64,000 bases of DNA from Salinilacustrithrix flava (GCF_041228405.1 NZ_CP133888.1:868001-932000); one strand, 5' to 3'. Shown: positions 35,893 to 44,542, counted from the stretch's first letter. Program-made: numbers and translations. The notes: generated by a model not told the origin, from the letters alone.

Positions 35893-35905
35893 GGCGTTCC
35901 GTGGT

Positions 35906-35929
35906 CGCTGCCAGAAGCTTCTGGCAGCG
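35906..35929. terminator. Perfect 24-bp palindrome after pckA
   Basis: A loopless 24-bp perfect palindrome centred on AAGCTT lies 14 bp after the pckA stop, between the convergent ends of pckA and the DUF3039 gene. No T run follows. It may act as a bidirectional terminator hairpin or as a protein-binding dyad. Confidence 0.55.
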
Positions 35930-35959
35930 GCTGCGGAACAGTCCGACGAGCCGCCCCGG

Positions 35960-36238
35960 CTAGTTCTCGCCGGCGTTGCGGATCTTGCCGATGGCTTCCT
36001 TGCACGCCGGGCAGACCGGGTAGCGGTCGGGGTCCCGGGTGGGCACCCACTTCTTGCCGCAGAGCGCCTCGATGGCCTCGCCGGTGATGTAGGCCCGCGT
36101 CACGTCCTCCTTGCGGCAGATGTGCGCGTACTTGTCGTGGTCACCGTCTCCCGTCGTCGGCTGGACGGTGGTGTCCGGCGTGATCGTGGGCGTCGGAGAC
36201 GTGCTCGGCTCGGAAGCGTGGACGGGGCGCATCCCCAT
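35960..36238 (-). CDS. DUF3039 protein
   Basis: 92 aa. After a Ser/Thr/Pro-rich N-terminus, the conserved block HDKYAHICRKEDVTRAYITG, ALCGKKWVPTRDPDRYPVCP with CPAC is the DUF3039 pattern common in actinobacteria. The His/Cys set suggests a metal-binding ribbon. Function unknown. Start at 36238 follows the P450 stop by a few bases. Confidence 0.85.
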   Translation of the reverse strand: MGMRPVHASEPSTSPTPTITPDTTVQPTTGDGDHDKYAHICRKEDVTRAYITGEAIEALCGKKWVPTRDPDRYPVCPACKEAIGKIRNAGEN

Positions 36239-36243
36239 CGACG

Positions 36244-37431
36244 CTACCGGGCGTCGAAGGCCAGTCCGAACGATCGCACGGCCGGGGCGAAGATGTTGGG
36301 CTCGACGTCGATCTCGTCCTCGACCCGCAGGTTCGTCCACTCGCGGGTGAGCGTGCCCAGCAGGATCTCGAGCTCGCGGCGGGCGAAGTTGGCGCCGAGG
36401 CAGAAGTGGGTGCCGTAGCCGAAGGCCACGTGCGGGTTGGGCGAGCGGGTGACGTCGAAGGTGAACGGGTCCTCGAACACGTCTTCGTCGCGGTTCGCCG
36501 ACGGGTAGACGAGGGCGAGCCGGTCGCCGGCCTTGATCGTGCGGCCCCGCAGCTCGACGTCCTCGGTCGCCTTGCGGAACATGTTGTTGAGGGGCGTGAC
36601 CCAGCGGATGACCTCGTCCACCGCCGAGGGGATGAGCTCGGGGCGGTCGTGGAGCAGCTCCCACTGGTCGTTGTGGTCGCAGAAGGTGCGCAACCCGTGG
36701 GCGATGGCGGTGCGGGTGGTCTCGGCGCCGCCGGCGATGAACAGGCCGACCTCGTTGAAGATCGTGTCCTGGGAGAGCGGCTCGCCCTCGATCTCGGCGT
36801 TGGCCCAGGTCGAGATGAGCCCGTGGGCCGGGCAACCCCGCAGGTCGGTCACCTCGGCCTCGACCATCCCCCAGATCTCCATGGTGGCTGCCATCAGCCC
36901 GGCCATGGCCTCCTGGTCGAACATCACCGAGTCGATGCGCATGAGGCGCTCGGACCAGCTCTTCACCGTGCGCCACTCGTCCTCGGGCAGCCCGAGCAGG
37001 TTGCAGGTGAAGCGGGCCGGCAGCTGCCCGGCGATGGCGTCGACGACCTCGCAGCGGCCCTGGGGGGTGAGCGGATCGACCATGGCGGCGATCATCGCCT
37101 CGAACTGGGCCGACTGCTCGCGCACGGCCTTGGGCGTGAAGCCCCGGTTGACGAGGCGACGCTGCTGGAGGTGGCGCGGGTCGTCGTTGGCGATCATGTT
37201 CGACTCGGTCGGCGTCTCGTTGAGGCGGTAGGTGCGCAGCGAGGAGAACACCTCGGAGTGGCGCTCCACGTGCTGGACGTCGGCGTGGCGGGTGATCGCC
37301 CACAGCTGGTTGGCCTCGTCCCAGTGCACGGGGTCGTTGGCCCGGGCCCACGTCCACGCCTCGTGCTGCCGGGTCCGCCAGAACTCGGGGTCGCGCAGGT
37401 CGATGGTGACGGGGGGCTGGATCGTGCTCAC
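36244..37431 (-). CDS. Cytochrome P450
   Basis: 395 aa from GTG 37431, with AGGA eight bases upstream; a TTG 24 bases further up is rejected. I-helix AGGAETTRTAI (acid/alcohol pair changed to E-T), ExxR as EVIRW, and the heme loop FGYGTHFCLGANFARREL with the Cys ligand. Bacterial class, soluble, needing separate redox partners that are not in the window. The substrate is unknown. Two palindromes just upstream suggest regulated expression. Confidence 0.92.
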   Translation of the reverse strand: MSTIQPPVTIDLRDPEFWRTRQHEAWTWARANDPVHWDEANQLWAITRHADVQHVERHSEVFSSLRTYRLNETPTESNMIANDDPRHLQQRRLVNRGFTPKAVREQSAQFEAMIAAMVDPLTPQGRCEVVDAIAGQLPARFTCNLLGLPEDEWRTVKSWSERLMRIDSVMFDQEAMAGLMAATMEIWGMVEAEVTDLRGCPAHGLISTWANAEIEGEPLSQDTIFNEVGLFIAGGAETTRTAIAHGLRTFCDHNDQWELLHDRPELIPSAVDEVIRWVTPLNNMFRKATEDVELRGRTIKAGDRLALVYPSANRDEDVFEDPFTFDVTRSPNPHVAFGYGTHFCLGANFARRELEILLGTLTREWTNLRVEDEIDVEPNIFAPAVRSFGLAFDAR

Positions 37432-37441
37432 CGGCCCATCC

Positions 37442-37465
37442 TGCCAAGTTGGCAACGCCCGTTGC
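37442..37465. promoter_or_regulatory. Tandem overlapping palindromes upstream of the P450
   Basis: TGCCAA-G-TTGGCA (37442-37454) and GCAACG-CC-CGTTGC (37452-37465) are two perfect dyads sharing three bases. They lie 11-34 bp ahead of the P450 GTG and before the end of azlD. This is operator-like; a terminator role is unlikely because no T run follows. Confidence 0.5.
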
Positions 37466-37474
37466 AGGAGGCGG

Positions 37475-37789
37475 TCAGGTGAGCTGCTCGACCACCACGA
37501 GCACGACCATCCCCACGACCAGGGTGAGACCGACGTTGCGGGTCCGCCACGACACGAGCGCGGCGAGCACGCCGGCGAGGAGCCGGGGCTGCCACAGGTC
37601 GAGCTGCCCGCTGGGGCGGACGAGGGCCGGCACCACCAGGGCGGCGAGCACCGCCGGCGGGATCTGGCGCAGGACCCGCTGGGCCAGGGGCGGAAGGTCC
37701 ACGAACCGGTTGGCGAAGGCGAGGAAGGACGCCCGCATGGCGTACGTGCCCGCGCCGGCCAGCAGGATGGCGACCCAGGTGCCGCTCAT
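37475..37789 (-). CDS. azlD: Branched-chain amino acid exporter small subunit
   Basis: 104 aa, about four membrane segments (GAGTYAMRASFLAFANRFVD, RQIPPAVLAALVVPAL), the AzlD pattern. Its ATG overlaps the azlC stop by 4 nt. With AzlC it forms the LIV-E type exporter. A second azlCD pair is at 61678-62705. Confidence 0.9.
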   Translation of the reverse strand: MSGTWVAILLAGAGTYAMRASFLAFANRFVDLPPLAQRVLRQIPPAVLAALVVPALVRPSGQLDLWQPRLLAGVLAALVSWRTRNVGLTLVVGMVVLVVVEQLT

Positions 37790-38499
37790 CGCGGGGTCAC
37801 CTCGCGACGGCGCTCCTGGTGGCCCTCGGCGAGCGCGCCGGCGACGATCCCGGCGACACCCCCGATGAGGATGGAGAGGCGAGCTGCCCCCAGCTCGGCG
37901 GCCAGCACCGCGGTCGTGCCGCCGACCGCCGCCGCGACCAGGCTCGGCCACCGCTGGAGCACGGGCACGAGCAGCACCAGGAACACGAGCGGGACGGCGA
38001 AGTCGAGCGGCACGTCGTCGGGCACGCTGCTGCCCACCAGCGCTCCGATCACCGTGGTGATCTGCCACGACGACCAGAGCAGGATGCCGATGGCGAAGAA
38101 GTAGGGCAGGCGCTGGCGGCGGTCGTCGTTGCCGTCCCACCGGATGACCGAGAGCGCGTAGGCCTGGTCCACGAGCAGGTAGCTGACCCGCAGTCGGGCC
38201 CCGAGGCGCTCGGAGGACAGCGTCGGGGCGAGCGACGCCGAGTACAGCAGCATGCGGAGGTTGATGGTGAGCGCCGTCACCACCGCGACCGCGACCCCGC
38301 CGCCGCTCCCGAGCACGTCGGCCATGGCCAGCTGGCTGGCGCCGGCGAAGAGCAGGAGCGACATGGCGACCGCGTGGCCGAGGTCGAGCCCGGCGGCGAT
38401 CGGCGCGGCCCCGGCCACGAGCCCGAAGGGGATGATGCCGACGAGCATGGGCGCGACGTCTGTGATGCCGTCGCGCATGGCCTGGCGGCGGGCTGTCAC
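37786..38499 (-). CDS. azlC: Branched-chain amino acid exporter large subunit
   Basis: 237 aa; GTG 38499 overlaps the MFS stop (GTGA); ATG 38478 is an alternative. PMLVGIIPFGLVAGAAP, LLLFAGASQLAMAD, INLRMLLYSASLAP and DQAYAL are the AzlC landmarks. It probably exports excess valine/isoleucine or a related amino acid. The three genes MFS-azlC-azlD are transcribed together. Confidence 0.92.
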   Translation of the reverse strand: MTARRQAMRDGITDVAPMLVGIIPFGLVAGAAPIAAGLDLGHAVAMSLLLFAGASQLAMADVLGSGGGVAVAVVTALTINLRMLLYSASLAPTLSSERLGARLRVSYLLVDQAYALSVIRWDGNDDRRQRLPYFFAIGILLWSSWQITTVIGALVGSSVPDDVPLDFAVPLVFLVLLVPVLQRWPSLVAAAVGGTTAVLAAELGAARLSILIGGVAGIVAGALAEGHQERRREVTPR

Positions 38500-39890
38500 C
38501 TCCGGACCGAGCGGGGCAGGGGGACGCGGCGCCGGCGGTCCGGCGTCCGCTCGTCCAGCAGCTCGACGCCGCTGATCTCCGACGTGAGCTCGTCGAGGGA
38601 ACCGACCGTGGCCGAGGTGGCGAGCGGGGTGTAGTGGGCGCGGCGCTCGTCGCTCACCGCGGCCCGGCGGGTCAGGCGGTACAGCACGTAGACGACGAAG
38701 GGCAGGGTCAGCGCGCCGAGCACGTGGAAGATCCCCTCGGGCCCGACCATCCCGATCGCAGCCGAGGCGACGAAGGGGCCGGCGGCGGCGCCGAGGCCGT
38801 TGAAGGTGAGGAGGCGGGCGCCCGTGGCCGGCATCACCGCCGGGTCGACGTAGTCGGCGACGTGGGCGAAGGAGAGGCCGTACAGCGAGAACGAGCCGGC
38901 ACCGATGAAGAACGCCGCGGCCAGGGCCCCGACGAAGCTCTCCCGCACCGTCGCCCCGACACCGATGCCGGAACCCACGGTGACGAGCAGCGCGGCGACC
39001 GCCATGACGTAGCGGCGGTCGGTGCTGTCCGACCACCGCCCGAGCGGGAACTGGCCGGCGACGGCGCCGACGAGCAGGACGGCGATGAACGTGGACGCGC
39101 CGGAGACGCCGAACCCGGCACGGCTGGCGTACACGGCGCCGAAGCCGAGCGCAGCGCCGGTGGCGAAGCCCGAGAGGGTGGCGCCGGTGATGCCGAGCGG
39201 CGCGGACCGGATCACGTCTCGGATCGACCGGGGCGCGTACTCCCGCGGCGGTGGGGCCTCGTGCGGCGCCAGCGCGACGGGCACCGCGGCGACCGAGAGC
39301 ATCACCGAACCGATGACGAACAGGACGAAGCCACCGATGTCGGCGACGTTGAGCAGGAGGCTGCCGATGGCGAGGCCGGCCGTGACCACGGAGTTGTAGA
39401 CGGCGAGCAGCGAGCCCCGGGTGCGCGACGTCGACACGTCGTTCAGCCACGACTCGCTCACGATGAACAGGCCGGCCACGCACACGCCCGTGATGAAGCG
39501 CAGGAACATCCACGGGAGCGGAGAGACCCACACGCCGTGGATGACGACGGCCGCCGAGGCGAGCGACGCGAGCGAGGAGAACACCCGGATGTGGCCGACG
39601 GCGCGGACGAGCCCCGGCACCCACGTCGAGCCCGCCACGTAACCCAGGTAGTAGAGGCCGAGCACCAGACCGGTGACGGTGGAATTGAAGGCGGCCCGCT
39701 CGGCGCGCACGCCGAGCAGCGCACCCTGGAGGCCGCTGCCGACCATCAGAAGCAGGATCGAGAGCAGCAGCGGCCAGGCACCCAGCACGACGACGCCGAG
39801 GCGCGCGCGGCCCTCGGTGCCGTCGGGCGTCGGTGCAGGCGTCGTCGAGGCGACGTCGACGGTGCGGGGAGGACCGGCCACGATGGCCAT
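38496..39890 (-). CDS. MFS transporter (12 TM)
   Basis: 464 aa from ATG 39890; earlier in-frame Met codons would extend into the clpP promoter. Twelve hydrophobic segments in two blocks are visible, with FNSTVTGLVLGLYYLGYVAGS and GQFPLGRWSDSTDRRYVM (the MFS loop). The pattern resembles the YcaD/UMF family. The C-terminal 45 residues are polar and rich in Ser/Glu/Arg. Substrate unknown. It is head to head with clpP1. Confidence 0.82.
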   Translation of the reverse strand: MAIVAGPPRTVDVASTTPAPTPDGTEGRARLGVVVLGAWPLLLSILLLMVGSGLQGALLGVRAERAAFNSTVTGLVLGLYYLGYVAGSTWVPGLVRAVGHIRVFSSLASLASAAVVIHGVWVSPLPWMFLRFITGVCVAGLFIVSESWLNDVSTSRTRGSLLAVYNSVVTAGLAIGSLLLNVADIGGFVLFVIGSVMLSVAAVPVALAPHEAPPPREYAPRSIRDVIRSAPLGITGATLSGFATGAALGFGAVYASRAGFGVSGASTFIAVLLVGAVAGQFPLGRWSDSTDRRYVMAVAALLVTVGSGIGVGATVRESFVGALAAAFFIGAGSFSLYGLSFAHVADYVDPAVMPATGARLLTFNGLGAAAGPFVASAAIGMVGPEGIFHVLGALTLPFVVYVLYRLTRRAAVSDERRAHYTPLATSATVGSLDELTSEISGVELLDERTPDRRRRVPLPRSVRR

Positions 39891-39943
39891 GGTGCACGTC
39901 GCCGCCGGACGGAGACAACTGCTCAGCCCGCGGTGGCGCGCCC

Positions 39944-39962
39944 GTTCTGCCTGCAGCAGAAC
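39944..39962. promoter_or_regulatory. ClgR-like operator upstream of the clpP operon
   Basis: GTTCTGC-CTGCA-GCAGAAC is a perfect 7-bp dyad with 5-nt spacer, 39 bp before the clpP1 ATG. Streptomyces ClgR sites are described with a GTTCGC-5N-GCG core, and the outer GTTC/GAAC and spacing agree here. A ClgR-like gene lies 1.6 kb away. This is a candidate operator, not a proven one. Confidence 0.5.
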
Positions 39963-40000
39963 CGGGTCCGACGGGCTCGGCCGGGCGACACACTCGGCCC

Positions 40001-40609
40001 ATGACAACGATCTCCACCTCTCCGGGCACGGTCTTCGACCGGCTGCTGGACCGGCGCATCGTCGTGCTGGGTGAATCCGTCGACGACGAGAGCGCGAACC
40101 GCGTCGTCGCCCAGCTGCTGATGCTGTCCACGGACGACCCCCACAGCGACATCTGCCTGCACATCAACTCGCCGGGCGGGTCGGTCATGGCCGGCCTCGC
40201 CGTCTACGACACGATGCAGCTCATCCCGAACGACGTCGCGACCGTCGCCGTCGGGTTCGCCGCCAGCATGGGCCAGATCCTGCTGTGCGCCGGCGCCCCC
40301 GGGAAGCGCTACGCCCTGCCGAGCGCGCAGGTCGTGATGCACGAGGGATCTGCCGGGCTGGGCGGGTCGGCCGCCGACGTCGAGATCCAGGCCGACAACC
40401 TCCAGGCGACCCTCGACCGGATGCGCGGCATCATCTCGCGCCACACCGGTCGCACCATGGACGAGGTGGTCCGGGACGTGGGGCGCGACAGGTGGTTCGA
40501 TGCGGAGCAGGCGAAGGAGTACGGCTTCGTGGACCACGTCGTGACCTCGCTCGAGGAGCTCATCCCCGCCCCGTCGACCCGGCGCATCGGCCTCGGGAGG
40601 CAGTCGTGA
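40001..40609 (+). CDS. ClpP-type protease subunit, catalytically intact
   Basis: 202 aa. Catalytic triad appears complete: Ser89 in VGFAASMGQ, His114 in VVMHEGSAG and Asp163 in GRDRWFD. The usual MHQP is MHEG here. The head domain has ADNLQATLDRM and RHTGRTMDE. ClpP degrades proteins supplied by a ClpX/ClpC unfoldase. Its stop overlaps the next gene start (GTGA), so the two subunits are made together and may form a mixed tetradecamer. Confidence 0.93.
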   Translation: MTTISTSPGTVFDRLLDRRIVVLGESVDDESANRVVAQLLMLSTDDPHSDICLHINSPGGSVMAGLAVYDTMQLIPNDVATVAVGFAASMGQILLCAGAPGKRYALPSAQVVMHEGSAGLGGSAADVEIQADNLQATLDRMRGIISRHTGRTMDEVVRDVGRDRWFDAEQAKEYGFVDHVVTSLEELIPAPSTRRIGLGRQS

Positions 40610-41241
40610 GCAGCTACACGATCCCCAGCGTCATCGAGTCGACGCCGAAGGGCGAGCGCGTGTCGGACGTGTTCAGCCGGCTCCTCTCGGAGCGGATCGT
40701 CTTCGTCGGCACGCCGATCGACGACGGGGTCGCCAACGTCGTCATCGCCCAGATGCTGCACCTGGCGGCCGATTCGACGGCGGAGATGCAGCTCTACCTC
40801 AACTCGCCCGGCGGGTCGTTCAGCGCGGTGATGGCGATCTACGACACCATGCAGTTCGTCGCCCCGGACGTGGCGACGTTGTGCGTGGGTCAGGTGACGG
40901 CGACCTCCGCGATCCTGCTCGCAGCCGGCGCCCCCGGGAAGCGGTCGCTCCTCCCCCACGCACGGGTCGTGCTGCACCAGCCCCACACCGAGGGGAGCCG
41001 TGGTTCCCTCAGCGACCTCGCCCTCGAAGCCGCCGAGATCGCCCGGATCCGCGCCCAGGGCGAGGAGCTGCTGGCCAGGCACACCGGTCGGCCGGTGGAG
41101 CAGATCCGCGCCGACACCGACCGGGCGCTGGTGCTCACCGGACGCGATGCCATCGCCTACGGCATCGCGGACGAGCTCCTCGAGCCCGGATCAGGCGGCG
41201 AGCATGCGGAGCCCGCCACCGCCCTGCGACCGGACGTGTAG
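40606..41241 (+). CDS. ClpP-type subunit with lost catalytic Ser and Asp
   Basis: 211 aa, GTG start overlapping the clpP1 stop. Fold landmarks are kept (LYLNSPGGSFSAVMAIYDTM, ARVVLHQP with His124, RHTGRPVEQIRADTDR), but the nucleophile position reads VGQVTATSA, so the Ser is Ala99, and the Asp of the DRD motif is Ala174 (DTDRALVL). The nearest Ser, 101, is two residues off. It is therefore probably a non-proteolytic subunit of a mixed ring, like ClpR proteins. Its 3' end overlaps the convergent regulator by 51 nt. Confidence 0.9.
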   Translation: MSSYTIPSVIESTPKGERVSDVFSRLLSERIVFVGTPIDDGVANVVIAQMLHLAADSTAEMQLYLNSPGGSFSAVMAIYDTMQFVAPDVATLCVGQVTATSAILLAAGAPGKRSLLPHARVVLHQPHTEGSRGSLSDLALEAAEIARIRAQGEELLARHTGRPVEQIRADTDRALVLTGRDAIAYGIADELLEPGSGGEHAEPATALRPDV

Positions 41242-41547
41242 CCGTCGGGTCGCCCGCTCGAGGACGTCGGCCAGGTCGAGGCCGAGGGCCTCGTGCATCG
41301 CACCGAGCAGCTCGGAGGACACGTCCTTGCGGCCGCGCTCGACCTCGGAGAGGTACTGCAGCGAGACCGCGGCGGCCTCGGCGACATCGGCGAGCGTGCG
41401 CTCCTGGTGATGCCGCTCCTCGCGCAGGATCTCGCCGATCAGCTCTCGCAGCCCGACGTCGCGACGCACCTCGTCGTCGCGGTGCTTGCCCGGGAACGGG
41501 ACGACGTCGCCCCAGCCGTCCCGGTCGGCCCCCTCTTCGCTCGGCAT
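41191..41547 (-). CDS. clgR: ClgR/PopR-like XRE regulator
   Basis: 118 aa. Signature VVPFPGKHRDDEV at the start, then a helix-turn-helix (LRELIGEILREERHH, TLADVAEAAAVSLQYLSEVERGRKDVSSELL) as in actinobacterial ClgR/PopR. These regulators switch on clp genes. The protein ends GGLRMLAA: a C-terminal Leu-Ala-Ala is the kind of tag by which Streptomyces ClgR/PopR are destroyed by ClpP, giving feedback. It lies convergent to the clpP pair and has a possible box at 39944. Confidence 0.85.
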   Translation of the reverse strand: MPSEEGADRDGWGDVVPFPGKHRDDEVRRDVGLRELIGEILREERHHQERTLADVAEAAAVSLQYLSEVERGRKDVSSELLGAMHEALGLDLADVLERATRRLHVRSQGGGGLRMLAA

Positions 41548-41557
41548 GGGAGAAACG

Positions 41558-44413
41558 CTACCAACGCCCGCCGTCCCGTGCCGGCGTGGGTTCGTCCAGC
41601 CACGCCTGCGCCAGCCGGGCGGCCTCGTCGATCGAGCGCGCCCGCCCGGCGTCCATGCGGCGGGCCAGCTCGGCGGGCCCGAGCGTGCGCTCCTGGCGGT
41701 CGAGCAGGTTCTCGAGCATCGCCCGCTCGGCACCGAAGCTGGGCGCCACGGCGTCGTCGAGGACCGCGCCGAGCAGCTCGGCGGCGCGCTCGGCCATGTG
41801 GAGCCGGTCGAGCACGGTGACGAGGTTCCGCAGCGTGGTCAGCAGGTGGGTCCGGTCACCGTGGGAGCGCCAGTGGGCGATGAGCTCGGCGAAGGGCGCC
41901 CGGGCCGCTGACGGGTCGCCGGTGCGCGAGAGCACGGATGCGTACGAGACCCGGGCCACGGCGGCGATGTAGGCGTTGCCGACGTCGTCGGCGGCGGCGA
42001 TGGCCCGGTGGAGCGCGGCGAGGGCCGGCTCGGGGTCGAGGTCGAGCAACCGCTCGCCTTCGACGTAGTGGAGCCAGGCCCGATCGGAGGGCGCCAGCTC
42101 CGGTGGCTCGGCGAACTCCGCCATGGCGCGAGCCGCCGCCTGGTGCTCACCGGCATAGGCATCGGCCAGCACCACGCCGGTGAGGCACGCGACGACGCCG
42201 TGCGCGTCGCCGGCGGCCGACGCCGTAGCCAGCCCGATGCGCGCCGCCTCACGTGCCGGTGCGGTGTCGCCGCCGAAGAGGAGGACGTCGGAGAGCAGCT
42301 CGTACACGAGCGGGTCGGCGGTCGAGTCGTTCAGGTCGACGGCCCGGTCGATGAGCCGGCGGGCCCGCTCCAGGTCGCCGCCGTTGATCGCCCGCTGGGC
42401 GGCGGCGGCGAGCGCGAGCTCACCGTCGGTGCCCGACAGCGACCCCGGCGCGTGCTCCACGACCTCGGCCGCCCAGCCGAGCACCTCGTCCCGCAGGCGG
42501 GACTGGGCGTACAGGAAGAGCCGACCCACGAGCCCCACGGCGCAGACCTGGTCGTGCTCGCGCGCCCAGGCCACGGCGGTGCGGGCATCGTCGAGGAGGC
42601 GCTCGAGGCGATCGTGGGCCCGGCGCTCGTCCGGACCGCGGAGCCGGCGATCGGCGTCGGTCACGGCATCGAGGAGCCAGGCAGCGTGTCGGGTCCGGAG
42701 CACCTCGAGGTCGGCGCCGGCGGCGTCGCAGGCGCGCTGGCGGACGGTGCGCAGCATGCGGAAGTGCGGCTCCTCCCCCGTCACGTCCACCTGGAGGAGG
42801 GAGAGGTCGACCAGGCGGCAGAGGACCTCGAAGGGCGACGCGACGCCCGACACGTGGGCGATGTCGCCCGCGGTGACCGGGCCGGCGAACACCGACAGGG
42901 AGCCGAACATCGCACGGCCCTCGTCGTCGAGCAGTCGCAGCGACCAGTCGAGCAGCGCCTTCAACGTCCGCTGCCGCTCGTCCAGGTCGCGCCGCTTGAG
43001 CGGGGGCAGCTCGAGCTCGCCCTCCAGTCGGTCGTGGAGCATCGCCAGCGGCATCGTGCCGGCGGCGGCCGCCGCCATCTCGATCGCGAGCGGGAGACCG
43101 TCGAGCTGCCTGACGATCCCGGCGATCAGGCCGAGCGCCTCCTCGTCCGTCGCGAAGTCGGGTCGGGCGGCCCGAACCCGGTCGACGAACAGCTGCACGC
43201 CGCCGGACGGGCCCGTCACGGGGAGCGGGTCGACCGGCCACAGCTGCTCGCCGTCGACCGCGAGCGGCTCCCGGCTCGTGGCGATGACGCGCAGCCGCCG
43301 CCCACCGGCAGCGAGCCGGCCGACCAGGTCCGCGACCGCGCCGACGACGTGCTCGCAGTTGTCGATGAGCACCAGCACGTCGAGGTCCCCCACCGCATCC
43401 AGGGCCGAGAGCGGGCCCTCGGCGCCGACGACGAGCCCCAGCCCGTCGGCGACCACGGCAGCGACCTGGCCACCGTCGTCCACGCCGGCGAGCTCGATCG
43501 AGCGGACACCGGCCGAGAAGCGGTGCTCGATGTCGGCGGCGACGGTGCGGGCGAGGCGGGTCTTGCCGACACCGCCCGGCCCGGTGAGCGTGACGAGCGG
43601 CCAGGCCGCCGACAGCCGGGCCAGCTCCTCGCGGTCCCGGTCGCGCCCCACGAACGACGAGGCCGGCAGCACCACGCGGCGCCGGGCCGGTGCCGCGACC
43701 TCACCCTCGAGCGCCACCGCCTCGGCCCGACGGAGCTCGGACGCCGGCTCGAGGCCGGCCTCGGCCAGCGCCTCCACCGCCCGGTGGTAGGCGCGCAGCG
43801 CCTCGGTCGAGCGGCCCGTGGCGGTCAGCGCCTCGACGAGCACGGCCCACGTGCGCTCCCGCAGCGGGTGGTCGGCGACCAGCTCCTCCGCCGTCGCGAC
43901 CGCATCCGCCGCCCGACCGCACGCCAGCAGCGCGGCCGCCCGGTCCTCGCGCGCCGTCACCCACCGCTCCTCCAGCCGCGCCGTGACGGGCCGGACCGGC
44001 TCGACGTCGCCCACGTCGCCGAACGGCGGTCCTCGCCACATGGCCAGGGCCTCGTCGATGAGATCGAGCGCCGCACCGGGAGCCGCTGTCGCGGCATCGT
44101 CGAGGAGCAGCTCGAAGTCCGCCAGATCGAGCGCCACCCCCTCGAGCGCCAACCGGTAGCTGCCGGGCGTCCCGACCAGGGCGTCCCCGAGCAGCCCCCG
44201 CAGCCTCGACACGTAGGTCCGCAGCGAGCTCACCGCCGTGCGGGGCGGCCCCTCGGGCCAGAGCGCGTCGACGAGGAGGTCGGTGGGGACGTCTCGTTCG
44301 GCTCGAGCGGCGAGGACGGACAGGACGACACGCTGGCTGGGGCTCGAGATCGCCCTGGTCTCGTCGTCGACGATCACGGCGACCGCTCCGAGGACCTGCA
44401 CTCGCGCTCGCAC
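41558..44413 (-). CDS. AfsR/BTAD-type transcriptional activator with NTPase and TPR
   Basis: 951 aa from GTG 44413 (GTG 44401 is an alternative). Order: winged-helix domain (SPSQRVVLSVLAARAERDV, AVSSLRTYVSRLRGLLG, 1-95), bacterial transcriptional activation (BTAD) domain (to about 250), NB-ARC-like NTPase with Walker A LTGPGGVGKTRLART, Walker B VLVLIDNCEH and the GLPLAIEM motif, then TPR-like helices to the end. Family members respond to growth or metabolite cues and often control secondary metabolism. Head to head with a methyltransferase gene that it may regulate. Confidence 0.9.
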   Translation of the reverse strand: MRARVQVLGAVAVIVDDETRAISSPSQRVVLSVLAARAERDVPTDLLVDALWPEGPPRTAVSSLRTYVSRLRGLLGDALVGTPGSYRLALEGVALDLADFELLLDDAATAAPGAALDLIDEALAMWRGPPFGDVGDVEPVRPVTARLEERWVTAREDRAAALLACGRAADAVATAEELVADHPLRERTWAVLVEALTATGRSTEALRAYHRAVEALAEAGLEPASELRRAEAVALEGEVAAPARRRVVLPASSFVGRDRDREELARLSAAWPLVTLTGPGGVGKTRLARTVAADIEHRFSAGVRSIELAGVDDGGQVAAVVADGLGLVVGAEGPLSALDAVGDLDVLVLIDNCEHVVGAVADLVGRLAAGGRRLRVIATSREPLAVDGEQLWPVDPLPVTGPSGGVQLFVDRVRAARPDFATDEEALGLIAGIVRQLDGLPLAIEMAAAAAGTMPLAMLHDRLEGELELPPLKRRDLDERQRTLKALLDWSLRLLDDEGRAMFGSLSVFAGPVTAGDIAHVSGVASPFEVLCRLVDLSLLQVDVTGEEPHFRMLRTVRQRACDAAGADLEVLRTRHAAWLLDAVTDADRRLRGPDERRAHDRLERLLDDARTAVAWAREHDQVCAVGLVGRLFLYAQSRLRDEVLGWAAEVVEHAPGSLSGTDGELALAAAAQRAINGGDLERARRLIDRAVDLNDSTADPLVYELLSDVLLFGGDTAPAREAARIGLATASAAGDAHGVVACLTGVVLADAYAGEHQAAARAMAEFAEPPELAPSDRAWLHYVEGERLLDLDPEPALAALHRAIAAADDVGNAYIAAVARVSYASVLSRTGDPSAARAPFAELIAHWRSHGDRTHLLTTLRNLVTVLDRLHMAERAAELLGAVLDDAVAPSFGAERAMLENLLDRQERTLGPAELARRMDAGRARSIDEAARLAQAWLDEPTPARDGGRW

Positions 44414-44542
44414 GCGAGCGAGCGTACGGACCGTGCCTTCCGGCGTCGATGGGTTTGTCGCCCGGCCTGCGATCTCGCTGCGACCGCCCTGCAACCCCTC
44501 CGTCGGATGGTGGACCCCGACACCACCGACAGGAGCACCACC
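44414..44542. promoter_or_regulatory. Divergent promoter between the activator and the methyltransferase
   Basis: 129 bp serve both genes; AGGAG at 44531 precedes the methyltransferase ATG. I see a near-repeat of CCTGCGATCTCGCTGCGACC and CCCTGCAACCC that could be activator binding sites, but spacing is irregular. Confidence 0.4.
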
